DNA from: Protonemura montana
Lineage: Eukaryota; Arthropoda; Insecta; Plecoptera; Nemouridae
DNA: 64,000 bases
Direction of reading: 5' to 3'
Assembly (NCBI GenBank): GCA_947568835.1
Contig: CANOQG010000002.1
Location: 620,001-684,000, forward strand
Shown here one piece after another: positions 38,701 through 48,788 of this stretch. The notes below the pieces were generated by a model, which saw only the letters and a list, made by a program, of their open reading frames with translations, was not told the DNA's origin and ran no database searches. Position 1 is the first letter of the stretch. Every line of letters begins with the position of its first letter. The translations under genes and the position numbers were made by a program.

Positions 38701-41314
38701 GTTTTTGGAACTCGATCACGTGGAAGTGAGCCATGGGAACGCCCAGCACGTGCCTCTTGTTGAGATCAGACATGAGCTCCTTGAGTTTAAGTTGGAATAC
38801 TCGCGCGGTGAGATCGGGTCGGTCTTCTGCCCTTTCGTATGCCGCTAGGCTCGTCTGAATCTCAGGCCACTTCGGATTACACGTCATAGTAAGGAAAAGA
38901 TCGGGTTTTCCAAACTTGGTGACGATACTCATGGCGTCTTGATATAGCTGCTGGCAATGCCTGGGGCTTCCGATGAAACTGGAAGGCAGAATCACCATCT
39001 TCCCGACATTGCAGCCCTGCCGCTCAGCACGGTTCGCCAAGTGGTCCATGAGCCCACTGTAGAGTTCGGCGCGCAGCGTTTTCTGGTTCCTGATGACGAA
39101 CTCAAGGCGATTGCCCTCAACCTTGATATAGGCGTCTACCATAAACTGCTGCGTCAGCTTGCCGGCGTGCAGCACTGGATGGAAGGCGCCGACACGCTCG
39201 TGGAGTCGATGGCTATAAAACTCCATTAGAGTGACGACGCTGTGCTTAGATTGCCTGGTGTGCGGCATACCTCGTTGCCAGCCGGGTTCTCCACGCGGGA
39301 ACAACAGGACGTAGCTGAGCGGATCCGTGTTGGGCGACAGGACAGACAGCTGCTCAATAAATCCGCCACGAGTATGGATACGAATATCACGTCCTAGAGG
39401 AGGCATGCCACCGTCAACGCTCTGATAGACAACGGCCACCTCGTGGGCCGTAGGATTTTCGTACAGCCGCCGTCGGTCATCCACGAAACGCAGTTCGGCC
39501 ATGACCTCGGGTCGCCCCTCGGCAGCTGCACGGATCCTGTCGTCGGCCTCCACCTGACCTAGCGTTTTAAGCCCTTGGGCAAAAGGATTTATTTCGCGAA
39601 CCAGCGCGTCCAGCTCATGAAGCAGGTTGGGTAGCAGATAAGCATTCTGGCGCCTGTCCATTCGATGCGTCTTCGCTTGTTCCGCGTCAAGAAAGTACAG
39701 GTGCGAATAGAGGGGCTTCTGCACCGCCTGCCCCATATGGCCGATCCTGTGCTGGATGTTGCCATGGACACGAAAACAGTATGTGCCACGGCCCTGGGGG
39801 ATGTCCGTCTTAACTCCAACTGAAGCGAAGGAGAGCGAACTGTTGTACGACCGGATGTTTTTGCGGAAGTTCTTAGACTCGCAATGGTCTCCGGTCAGCA
39901 ACGCATGCATTAAATCGGGATACGCGAGGAGAGGCTCAAGGATTACGTTGCCCGAGTGACAACAGAGTTTGTAAATTTTGTCAGAAGGACGCTCTCCTGC
40001 GAAGTACAGAGCGCCGCACACCCTGCATACTTCGTCCATGCTGCCGCAGTGAAAGAGGGCGACGTCAGCGACGTCTTGCCGTGCAGCCTCCAAGTGGAAA
40101 GGATGAAGGTTCACTGGAGCAAGATCAGGTTCGAACTGATCGTCTGGCGCGTCAATAGCCTCGACCGCGACTCGCTGGCTTTGCTCTAGTTCAGCCTCTT
40201 GGGCGCGTTGAGACGCCTCCTCCTCAGCGCGCTGAGAGACTTCCACTTCGAACGCCGCGAGCTTATCCCTGGTCTCGGCATTTCGACGCTGCTGAGATCG
40301 CTCCCGCGCGGTGACTATACGGTTCTCGCGCGCCTCTGTAGTCTCATGCTGCCTTTCAGACTGCGTTTGAACTGCCTTCTGGCTTAATCGCTGAAGGCGC
40401 TGTTCCTCAGATTCGTCACTCAAGTGGCGACGCTTTGACTCTGCCTTAAGGGCTAGTCGCTGAAGGCGCTGTTGGTCAGCTTCGTCACTCAAGCGATGAC
40501 GCTCTGCCTCTGCCTTAAGGGCCAATCGCTGAAGGCGCTGTTCGTCAGCTTCGTCACTCAAGCGGCGACGCTTTGACTCTGCCTTAAGGGCTAGTCGCTG
40601 GAGGCGCTGTTCGTCAGCTTCGTCACTCAAGCGGCGACGCTTTGACTCTGCCTGAAGGGCTAGTCGCTGAAGGCGCTGTTCTTCGGTACATTTTGTCAAG
40701 CGGAGGCGCTCAGACTTAGCCTTTTCAGCAAGAAGCTGTAGGCGTCGTCCCTCAGAAGCTTCGTCTAGTCGTCGACGCTTCGACTCGGCAACCTGGGCCA
40801 GACGCAGAAGATGCTGGGCCTCATCCTCAGCCTTTCTGCGCTGGCGAGCATTTCTAGCTTTTTCCGCTAATCGGGCACTCCGTTCGTTTGCTACTATTTG
40901 CACATTCTTGTCCTCTTGGAGCTGGCCAACTGAATTTTCTAGGATCTGAGTCTGGTCAAGGGATGGGAGTACAGATGGCACATTGTCGGGAAATGAATGC
41001 ATATAGCGGCTTGTAGAGGGTTGATCATAAAAAGCTGGAAGAGAAGCGGGGGCGACCTGTTCTAATAATAATTCATGCTCGATGACACTTACCGGGGCTT
41101 CTCTAAGAACAGCGGAAAGAAAAGGACGCTGCTCGTCGAGCGTCGACGTCGACGGGCTAGCAGTCGCCTGGTGGTCGGCGTGCTCGGCCGTCTCTCTCGT
41201 CCTCGCTCTCTCGTCAGCAGCAGCCCTTTTCTTCGCCGCCGCGCTCTCCGCTCTTGCCGTTGCACCTTTTCCGCCTTTCCGAGACGTCAGATTTACACGC
41301 TTCTTAGGTGGCAT
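35771..41314 (-). CDS. RepHel, copy 4 (1847 aa)
   Basis: The frame is unbroken and exactly 46 residues (two coiled-coil units) shorter than copies 1 and 2. HUH is at 876-878 and is followed by IVVIL where the others have ILVIL. Tyrosines are at 1011 and 1015, Walker A at 1360-1367 and Walker B at 1440-1441. Residue 852 (equivalent to 898) is Asn. The segment around residues 75-90 is the most distinct of the four (VIEHELLLEQVAP). Near the Rep core it has NAYLL where the others have NANLL. The C-terminus reads PMDASSS rather than PMDTSSS. All motifs needed for activity are present. Confidence 0.95.
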   Translation of the reverse strand: MPPKKRVNLTSRKGGKGATARAESAAAKKRAAADERARTRETAEHADHQATASPSTSTLDEQRPFLSAVLREAPVSVIEHELLLEQVAPASLPAFYDQPSTSRYMHSFPDNVPSVLPSLDQTQILENSVGQLQEDKNVQIVANERSARLAEKARNARQRRKAEDEAQHLLRLAQVAESKRRRLDEASEGRRLQLLAEKAKSERLRLTKCTEEQRLQRLALQAESKRRRLSDEADEQRLQRLALKAESKRRRLSDEADEQRLQRLALKAEAERHRLSDEADQQRLQRLALKAESKRRHLSDESEEQRLQRLSQKAVQTQSERQHETTEARENRIVTARERSQQRRNAETRDKLAAFEVEVSQRAEEEASQRAQEAELEQSQRVAVEAIDAPDDQFEPDLAPVNLHPFHLEAARQDVADVALFHCGSMDEVCRVCGALYFAGERPSDKIYKLCCHSGNVILEPLLAYPDLMHALLTGDHCESKNFRKNIRSYNSSLSFASVGVKTDIPQGRGTYCFRVHGNIQHRIGHMGQAVQKPLYSHLYFLDAEQAKTHRMDRRQNAYLLPNLLHELDALVREINPFAQGLKTLGQVEADDRIRAAAEGRPEVMAELRFVDDRRRLYENPTAHEVAVVYQSVDGGMPPLGRDIRIHTRGGFIEQLSVLSPNTDPLSYVLLFPRGEPGWQRGMPHTRQSKHSVVTLMEFYSHRLHERVGAFHPVLHAGKLTQQFMVDAYIKVEGNRLEFVIRNQKTLRAELYSGLMDHLANRAERQGCNVGKMVILPSSFIGSPRHCQQLYQDAMSIVTKFGKPDLFLTMTCNPKWPEIQTSLAAYERAEDRPDLTARVFQLKLKELMSDLNKRHVLGVPMAHFHVIEFQKRGLPHAHIVVILRDEDKIRTPEEVDALICAELPDPVTEERLHKVIVSSMIHGPCGARNMSSVCMEDGKCKKKFPKSFTDVTVVNEGGFTVYRRRESGQTHTISGRVVDNRDVVPYNKYLSSKFDCHLNIEHCGSAKTVKYLCKYVYKGHDCARVQLRVSVPAEGDHEPRPAHGAQQELVWDEVSQFIDSRYVSPQEAAWRIFGFEMHEKSHTIIRLAIHLEGDHMVTFRPGDEEAAAERGRAALTTLTAWFALNSSNPAARQYKYIDIPYHFRFEGKAWKPRKRGAGSIISRMYSVTPRQIERYHLRLLLLHVAGATSFEDVRTFQGRVYATFKEAAIARNLLMDDDEWQKCLQEAVAIKMPNELRQLFAIICAFCQPLDPLSLWERFKGDFCEDFAREHDPIEAEQLALNSIQSVLALHRLTNAEIGLPAPRVPVIVAVDEQFDQTAEREEAEENLVKLNGRQRVAFDAVMAAIDDPNAEQRCFYLDGPGGSGKTFLYNTLISTLRARGERAVAVAWTGIAATLLKGGRTCHSRFRLPVPIVENSTSGVKPNSAEGASLRAAKVIILDEGPMAPLLALNVIERTLRDVTNDERPFGGKVIVIGGDFRQCLPVVRNGNRTTIVEQCIKRGALWSLFRTLELRANMRANPGEVEFVEWLLRVGNGEILNDCHLPDDTIALPVQCVVDCVIDAVFGTSISAAEMAVMQDHAILCPKNVESLNINDNVLERLEGDVFEYCSADTVDVSEGEDGDVLATDYPVEYLNSLTPSGMPPHKLRLKVHAIVMLMRNVDVRAGLCNGTRLSVVALHEHVIDCRIIGGRCAGRRTFLCRVNLTPSDIGMPFTMTRRQFPIRLAFAMTINKAQGQSLKRVGIHLEKPVFGHGQLYVALSRARSLDSIFVAVAGNEAQGKLIVSSNTTFTKNIVYQEVLEIHAPDHQAADPSSRSGYQEADQQALEQSLSQLAVSDADEEVPMDASSS
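40400..40675 (-). repeat. In-frame 69-bp coiled-coil repeat, 4 units (copy 4)
   Basis: Four full units precede the partial last one. The last full unit is a hybrid (SKRRHLSDESEEQ), combining the start of one unit type with the end of another, as expected of unequal exchange within the repeat. Confidence 0.9.
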
Positions 41315-41338
41315 CTGTGTGAAGAAAGGGAGGTTTTA
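41315..41338 (-). promoter_or_regulatory. Candidate 3' splice site before RepHel ATG (copy 4)
   Basis: CCCTTTCTTCACACAG abuts the ATG and CACTAAAAC lies upstream. A small deletion shifts the branch-like site, but pyrimidine tract and CAG are kept. Confidence 0.45.
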
Positions 41339-41394
41339 GTGCCTAGCGTCGCCGAGCTGAAGCGGAGCGTGGCTGAGCACGAACCAACCGCCAT

Positions 41395-42035
41395 GTTTTG
41401 TAAAAAGTACCTCACGCAAATATCAAGCCAGGCTAAATGTATGCTTTAATATGCACAACAATCACTTCAGTTTCTTTACAAAGAAATATGCTAATTTGCT
41501 TCGAATGCGAGCTTGGACGCCATGTTGAACACACTTCTAATTGTTGGAACGGTGGGCATGGGAGGGTTGGGGGGGGGGGGGGATGAGAATCGCGTCGAGC
41601 GATTGCATCATGTTACGTAAAAGTGACGTCATGGAAATATCCACAAGACGGGCAAAATGTATGCTTTCCAGTCTTGATGATGAACGATAATTTTAATAAT
41701 AATTTAGAAGCTAAACGCTATAAAATCACTATAAATAATTGAATCACTTGATGATATTAGGGGTTGACTATTAGTGGATATTGTGACATGCAAATTAAAT
41801 CTGAAATAAGATTACCTTGAATAGCGACGAAATTCTTCCCCACAAGAGTGTTTCGCCGTGTAGGTAATCCGCACTCTCATGCTAGACTAACTGCTATAGC
41901 AAATGGCGGTGGCGGGCGTTAGGAGTGTGACTAATTGCCGAGCGTGGATGCCGATCAAAAAGCGCTAAACCATCATCCCGCTACGTAAAATGACGTCACG
42001 CAAATTCAAACTTTTACACCACGCGCGACGATTTA
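41395..42035 (-). promoter_or_regulatory. CRE-type leader modules (copy 4)
   Basis: TGACGTCA is at 41624-41631 and 41991-41998, each beside TACGTAAAA. The module nearest the ATG is further decayed (AAGTACCTCACGC). Confidence 0.45.
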
Positions 42036-42966
42036 AATTACGTGCCATAAGAAGCTGTCGATGTTACACGCTGTAAATGAATGAAGTCAGAAGTCAAATT
42101 ATTGCGGACAGTGATCATAATAATGTGTCTTTAGAGGTTAGGTAATTAATGACGGGTTAAATCATTACTAAATATATCTGCAAACTCATTAAAGAAACAC
42201 AATTGAACGCAAAATGTGCAATAAAAATACAATTTTTACGCCTGTAAAGAGTCAAACTTTTTCTTTACCTACCTGTTTCATATGAAGTTGCTTTTAAAAT
42301 CCTGTTTTAATCGCCGTATGCCATCAACTCACCTTAAAAATGTAGCGTTTCATATAATGCTTCGAAATCATGTACAAATTATAACCATTTCCTGTCGCTT
42401 TTGACCGATTTTCGCCAGAAACAAAGGGTTTTTAGTAAATAGTTTGACATTTCAACCCATTTTGACGTTTAATTTGGCCTGATGATCCACTGCTGAGAAG
42501 ATACATTCACGATTTCGTACACCTTGCCGTGGTGTCAAAAAAGCAAACAATTGATCAAAGATGTCAGTTTATTAGCAATATTAATTCTTTTTCACGTAAA
42601 ACGATCGCAATTGAATGTGTTTTCGCTCAATTACATCAACAACTTTATTACAAATGCATGAAAAATAACCGTGGAGCTCAAGGCTAGAAAAACTTTGGTA
42701 TAAAAAGAGTTTTAAAAATCGAGCTGCATCGCCTGGCTCTGAGATATCTTGCCGTCATATTTAGCAACTTTTCACCATGAAAACGATTTTAAATCGCTGT
42801 GAAAATGTCGCCTGCCAATGGAAAAGTTAATTCTGAAAAATTCTAGCCCATTTTCGTACGAATTGAGTCGCATTTCGCAATTTCCATAACCAGTAGAGCG
42901 GCCGGTTACATCCCAGAGACCCACCCATCCACCCACAAACTAAAAAGTTGAACATCACATTTTAAG

Positions 42967-42979
42967 GCTTTTATATAAG
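42967..42979 (-). promoter_or_regulatory. TATA box at the 5' terminus of copy 4
   Basis: CCTTATATAAAAGCC on the minus strand contains the TATA box, next to the CTAG of the following non-autonomous element. Confidence 0.45.
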
Positions 42980-42984
42980 GTTAA

Positions 42985-45900
42985 CTAGCAGAACCCGATG
43001 CCTAACGGCACCTTAAGATTTTGAGGGAGTGGGCATTTTGATTTATATTTTACTTGACTTGAAGCATATTTTAAAAAGTTTTCGAAATTTGTCAGATGCC
43101 GTTCCAAAAGTTTTAAATAGGGCCACAACCAAAAGTGCCAAACAACACCTAACAATATTGTTAAATACCATACAATTCCATAAAATACCATAGAATACCA
43201 TAGAATACCATAGAATACCATAGAATACCATAGAACACCATAGAATACCTAACAATACCATAGAATACCATAGAACTCCATACAATACCATAGAACACCA
43301 TAGAATATCATAGAACTCCATAGAATACCATAGAATACCATATAACTCAATAGAATTTCATAGAATATCATAGAACTCCAAAGAATACCATAGAATACCA
43401 AACAATATCATAGAATACCAAAGAACTCCATAGAATACCATAGAATACCATAGAATACCATAGAATACCAAAGAATACCAAATAATATCATCGACTACCA
43501 TAGAACTCCATAGAATACCAAAGAATACCAAACAAAATCATAGAATACCAAAGAACTCCAAAGAATACCATAGAATACCATAGAATACCATAGAACTCCA
43601 TAGAATACCATACAATATCATAGAATACAAAAAAAAATATCATAGAATACCCTAGAACTCACTAGAATATCATAAAATACCGAACAATGTCATAGAATAC
43701 CATAGAATACCATAGAATACCATATAATATCATAGAATACCAAAAAATATAATAGAGTACCATAGAACTCCATAGAATACCATAGAATACCAAACAATAT
43801 CATAGAATACCATAGATCACCAAACAATACCATAGAATACCATAAAATACCAAACAATATCATAGAATACCATAGAACTCAATAGAATATCATAAAATAC
43901 CAAACAATGCCATAGAATACCATAGAATACCATAGAATACCATACAATACCATACAATACCATACAATATCATAGAATACCAAAAAATATAATAGAGTAC
44001 CATAGAACTCCATAGAATACCATAGTACACGATAGAATGCCATAGAATACCATAGAATACCAAACAATATCATAGAATACCATAGAATACCATAGAATAC
44101 CAAACAATATCATAGAATACCATAGAATACCATAGAATACCATAGAATACCATAAAATATCATAGAATACAAAAAATACAATAGAGTACCAAGGAACTCC
44201 ATAGAATACCATAGAATACCATAGAATACCATAGAACTTAATAGAATATCATAGAATACCATACAATATCATAGAATACAAAAAAATATCAAAGAATACC
44301 ATAGAACTCAATAGAATATCATAAAATACCAAACAAAATCATAGAATACCAAAGAACTCCAAAGAATACCATACAATACCATACAATACCATACAATACC
44401 ATCCAATATCATAGAATACCAAAAAATATAATAGAGTACCATAGAACTCCATAGAATACCATAGTACACGATAGAATACCATAGAATACCATAGAATACC
44501 ATAGAATATCAAACAATATCATAGAATACCATAGAATACCATAGAATACAATAGAACTCCATAGAATACCATAGAATACCATAGAATACCATAGAATACC
44601 ATACAATATCATAGAATACCAAAAAATATCATAGAATACCATAGAACTCCATAGAATACCATAGAATACCATGGAACTCCATAGAATACCATAGAATACC
44701 ATACAATATCATAGAATACCAAACAATATCATAGAATACCATAGAACTCCATAGAATACCATAGAATACCATAGAATACCATAGAATACCATAGAATACC
44801 ATAGAATACCATACAATATCATAGAATACAAAAAAATATCAAAGAATACCATAGAACTCAATAGAATATCATAAAATACCAAACAAAATCATAGAATACC
44901 AAAGAACTCCAAAGAATACCATACAATACCATACAATACCATACAATACCATACAATATCATAGAATACCAAAAAATATAATAGAGTACCATAGAACTCC
45001 ATAGAATACCATAGTACACGATAGAATACCATAGAATACCATAGAATACCATAGAATATCAAACAATATCATAGAATACCATAGAATACCATAGAATACA
45101 ATAGAACTCCATAGAATACCATAGAATACCATAGAATACCATAGAATACCATACAATATCATAGAATACCAAAAAATATCATAGAATACCATAGAACTCC
45201 ATAGAATACCATAGAATACCATGGAACTCCATAGAATACCATAGAATACCATACAATATCATAGAATACCAAACAATATCATAGAATACCATAGAACTCC
45301 ATAGAATACCATAGAATACCATAGAATACCATAGAATACCATAGAATACCATAAAATACCATAGAATACCATAGAATACCAAACTATATCATAGATTACC
45401 ATAGAACACCATAGAATACCAAACAATACCATAAAATACCATAAAATACCATAGAATACCAAACTATATAATAGAATACCAAACAATACCATAGAATACC
45501 AAACAATACCATAGAATACCATATAACTCTAAATAATACCATATAATACCATACAAAATCATAAAATACCAAACAATATCATAGAATACCATATAACTCC
45601 ATAGAATACCATAGAATACCTTGGAATACCATAGTTTACCATAGAATACCATAGAATACTATAGAATACCATAGAATACCATAGAATACCATAGAATATC
45701 ATAGAATACCATAGAATACCATAGAATACCATAGAACTCCATAGAATACCATAGAATACCACAGAATAACATAGACTACCATGTAACACCATAAATTACT
45801 ATACAATAATATACAATTCCATAGAGAACCATATTAAACTTAGATTGCTTATTTGGATTAGTTTTGATAAAACTGCACTCTGTCATTAATGACGTTTTGA

Positions 45901-47108
45901 ATTTTAAAACCTGTTGAATGATCACGGCATTCTCGAAAATAAAATAAATATCCACGGTGTCCTGATTTGATGAAAGATATCTGTCAAATGTTTATCTTTA
46001 ATCTGTCAATGTCACTCTAAATCTAGTTTTGGCAAAATTATCAATAAAAAACTAATCAAGTGTGTTTGGTTTGTTTAAAAACCCTATTTAATGTCTTAAA
46101 GACCTGCAAAGAAAGTTAGGATTGTTATTGATTTACATCATTGTCACAAATATCATTGATGGCTTGGAATCAACTGTGATCTTGTCTAGGCTGGGGATGG
46201 AGAAAAATCGTCGTATTTTAAGAAATTTCTTGTCTTTCGTATACTATTTACAATAAATATCTTTAAATATGTTTACAAAAGATTCCAATAGTTGTGTTAA
46301 TAGATTGTTTAACTTTCCAAACCCTTTTTGACGTGTAAATAACCTTCACAAGAATGCCACGGGCTTGTCAAGTGGCTATTTTTCATCTTGCTAGCCAAGA
46401 TACCAACAATATTTTTGATACTTTACTATAAAAATGCACTTTAAAATCACCGTGAAAAAGACGAAGCGGGATTAAATCCTGAATAAAGAACCAAAATAAG
46501 CCAATTTCACACGTTTTTCCTTCAGTTCTAGAGATTTTGAAAAGAATTTGACATTGACGTTGACATTGACATTGACGTTTAAAAATCCTGAATGCACTGA
46601 CACAAAGATAAGTTTAAGAATTCGTTCACCCTGCAGTGGTCAAAAAACCAAACAAATGAATGCATCTGTCAAACTTTTTGCAAAATTATTTCTATTTCAC
46701 TTAAAACGAACGTAAATAACAGCGTTTGTGCTCAATTTCTTCAATAACTTTCATAGGCATGCATAAACAGTATTACCAAACTGCTGCAGGTCATTTAAAG
46801 GCAAGTTTTGAATGAAATAAAAATCGAACTGTGAGACATGGCTCCAATTTTCCTAGGCAGGAAATTTCAAACACAATTATCAATATTTCACCAAAAAAAC
46901 GCTTTCAAATCACCCTCAAAGTGTCACAATAGGATAGAGATTTTAATTTTGAACAATTATAACCCAATTGCACACGTTTTTAACCAAATTTCGCAATTTA
47001 AATCAACATGTACAGAAAAATGTTACCCCAGCTGGTCAGCTGGTCAGCTGGTCAGATACAAACTAAAAAGTTGAACATCGCAATTTTAAAGCTTTTATAT
47101 AAGGTTAA
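42985..47108 (-). mobile_element. Non-autonomous decamer Helitron (4.1 kb)
   Basis: The 3' CTAG is at 42985-42988 with the hairpin at 42997-43012, then a subterminal block (GATTTTGAGGGAGTGGGC), a 2.7 kb decamer array, about 1 kb of AT-rich 5' sequence, and a 5' end of a second type. That second type has three CAGCTG E-boxes in a 9-bp repeat (about 47028-47055) instead of the CCAC-rich run, but the same TATA box and TTAACC end. No gene is present; a 78-aa plus-strand frame at 46838-47074 runs against the element and is simply copied with it. Confidence 0.82.
43165..45832 (-). repeat. Decamer minisatellite array 2
   Basis: 10-bp units as in array 1. It contains a higher-order duplication: a block from about 44270 recurs 550 bp later (about 44820-45370), with matching variant units such as ATAGTACACG. 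Confidence 0.95.
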
Positions 47109-47699
47109 CTAGCAGAACCCGATGCCTAACGGCACCTTAAGATTTTGAGGGAGTGGGCATTTTGATTTATATTTTACTTGACTTGAAGCATATTTTAAAA
47201 AGTTTTCGAAATTTGTCAGATGCCGTTCCAAAAGTTTTAAATAGGGCCACAACCAAAAGTGCCAAACAACACCTAACAATATTGTTAAATACCATACAAT
47301 TCCATAAAATACCATAGAATACCATAGAATACCATAGAATACCATAGAATACCATAGAACACCATAGAATACCTAACAATACCATAGAATACCATAGAAC
47401 TCCATACAATACCATAGAATACCATAGAATATCATAGAACTCCATAGAATACCATAGAATACCATATAACTCAATAGAATTTCATAGAATATCATAGAAC
47501 TCCAAAGAATACCATAGAATACCAAACAATATCATAGAATACCAAAGAACTCCATAGAATACCATAGAATACCATAGAATACCATAGAATACCAAAGAAT
47601 ACCAAATAATATCATCGACTACCATAGAACTCCATAGAATACCAAAGAATACCAAACAAAATCATAGAATACCAAAGAACTCCAAAGAATACCATAGAA
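47109..47699 (-). mobile_element. Truncated decamer Helitron, 3' end only
   Basis: The 3' end, hairpin (47121-47136) and first 0.4 kb of decamers repeat 42985-43575 almost exactly (offset 4124). The array then stops abruptly at AGAAT and meets the TTAACC 5' end of a plus-strand element at 47700. It is the left side of an orientation flip. Confidence 0.8.
47289..47699 (-). repeat. Decamer minisatellite array 3 (truncated)
   Basis: 10-bp units, the start of the same array as array 2, cut off by the next element. Confidence 0.9.
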
Positions 47700-48788
47700 T
47701 TAACCTTATATAAAAGCTTTAAAATGGCGATGTTCAACTTTTTAGTTTGTATCTGACCAGCTGACCAGCTGACCAGCTGGGGTAACATTTTTCTGTACAT
47801 GTTGATTTAAATTGCGAAATTTGGTTAAAAACGTGTGCAATTGGGTTATAATTGTTCAAAATTAAAATCTCTATCCTATTGTGACACTTTGAGGGTGATT
47901 TGAAAGCGTTTTTTTGGTGAAATATTGATAATTGTGTTTGAAATTTCCTGCCTAGGAAAATTGGAGCCATGTCTCACAGTTCGATTTTTATTTCATTCAA
48001 AACTTGCCTTTAAATGACCTGCAGCAGTTTGGTAATACTGTTTATGCATGCCTATGAAAGTTATTGAAGAAATTGAGCACAAACGCTGTTATTTACGTTC
48101 GTTTTAAGTGAAATAGAAATAATTTTGCAAAAAGTTTGACAGATGCATTCATTTGTTTGGTTTTTTGACCACTGCAGGGTGAACGAATTCTTAAACTTAT
48201 CTTTGCGGCAGTGCATTCAGGATATTTAAACGTCAAAAAGGATTAGAACATCAAATACTTTTTAGAAATCAATCAAACATTGCTTGGAATAATTTTAAAT
48301 CTTACATGACTTCAGAGCACGACCCAACGCAACATTTCTATGCTGATTTGATGGGATTTTCATTATAAATTTTATTTAAAACTGGCTGGCAAGGAAAGGT
48401 TTTGACAGTTCTCAAACAATGTCAAACAACTTAATTACCGAAGAAACTTACATTTTGTCAATTTTAAGTGCTTATCCGTTCATTTAACAGGTTTTTAGTC
48501 AGATCTGGTGGAGATGTAAAAGGTATTTCACAAGTTTCACTCTCTAGGAAATATTTCACGGAAATCTTTTGACAGCCAACTTCGTTTGTTTTCGAAATTG
48601 TCATCGTGGTCACTTTGGAATTCACAGAGTTTCCACAATGCAGTGACCCCAAGTGAAATAAGCGGCAAATTTCAAATAAAATAAATGGGGGTACTTTTGG
48701 TTGTGGTCCCATTAGAGGCTTTACATTAAAACCAAAATGCACAATCCCTCAAAATCTTAAGGTGCCGTTAGGCATCGGGTTCTGCTAG
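47700..48788 (+). mobile_element. Short non-autonomous Helitron without decamers (1.09 kb)
   Basis: The 5' TTAACCTTATATAAAAGC end abuts decamer sequence, an independent view of the terminus. Three CAGCTG repeats are at about 47754-47780. The 3' end has hairpin GGTGCC-GTTA-GGCATC at 48761-48776 and CTAG at 48785-48788. Its interior from about 48235 differs from that of decamer elements (GGATTAGAACATCAAATAC and onward). Antisense frames at 47734-47970 and 48464-48742 are not credited. Confidence 0.82.

Larger units (their letters stand above)
33831..42984 (-). mobile_element. Autonomous Helitron, copy 4 (about 9.2 kb)
   Basis: CTAG is at 33831-33834 and the 5' TTAACC end at about 42979-42984. 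There is no leader insert. The 3' flank of the gene resembles copy 1 (TCTAGCTCTGGGAGGAGC; AATCTATCAATTAAT) while the N-terminal coding region resembles copy 3. The 131-bp repeat is reduced to one unit and the poly-T repeat expanded to more than three. A poly-G run replaces a mixed G/A stretch near 41570-41582 in the leader. Confidence 0.88.

Noticed and set aside
297-42984. LTR retroelement or satellite-only explanation for the 9-10 kb periodicity
   Set aside because: No reverse transcriptase, integrase, primer-binding site or LTR pair is seen. The gene is a HUH/Pif1 RepHel and the ends carry the Helitron hairpin plus CTAG.
43165-45832. CRISPR-like regular repeats
   Set aside because: Units are 10 bp and contiguous, with no spacers and no cas genes; this is a minisatellite.
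46838-47074. 78-aa frame MAPIFLGRK..., repeated at 47734, 49749, 50815, 55197, 56263 and 60389
   Set aside because: It runs opposite to the element direction inside the 5' terminal block, and its conservation follows from recent copying of the whole element. No domain is recognised.
48464-48742. Antisense frames of 87-92 aa starting MHFGFNVK or MRECAFWG in short elements
   Set aside because: Start and length change with small deletions in the non-coding 3' part, and nothing suggests selection on a protein.
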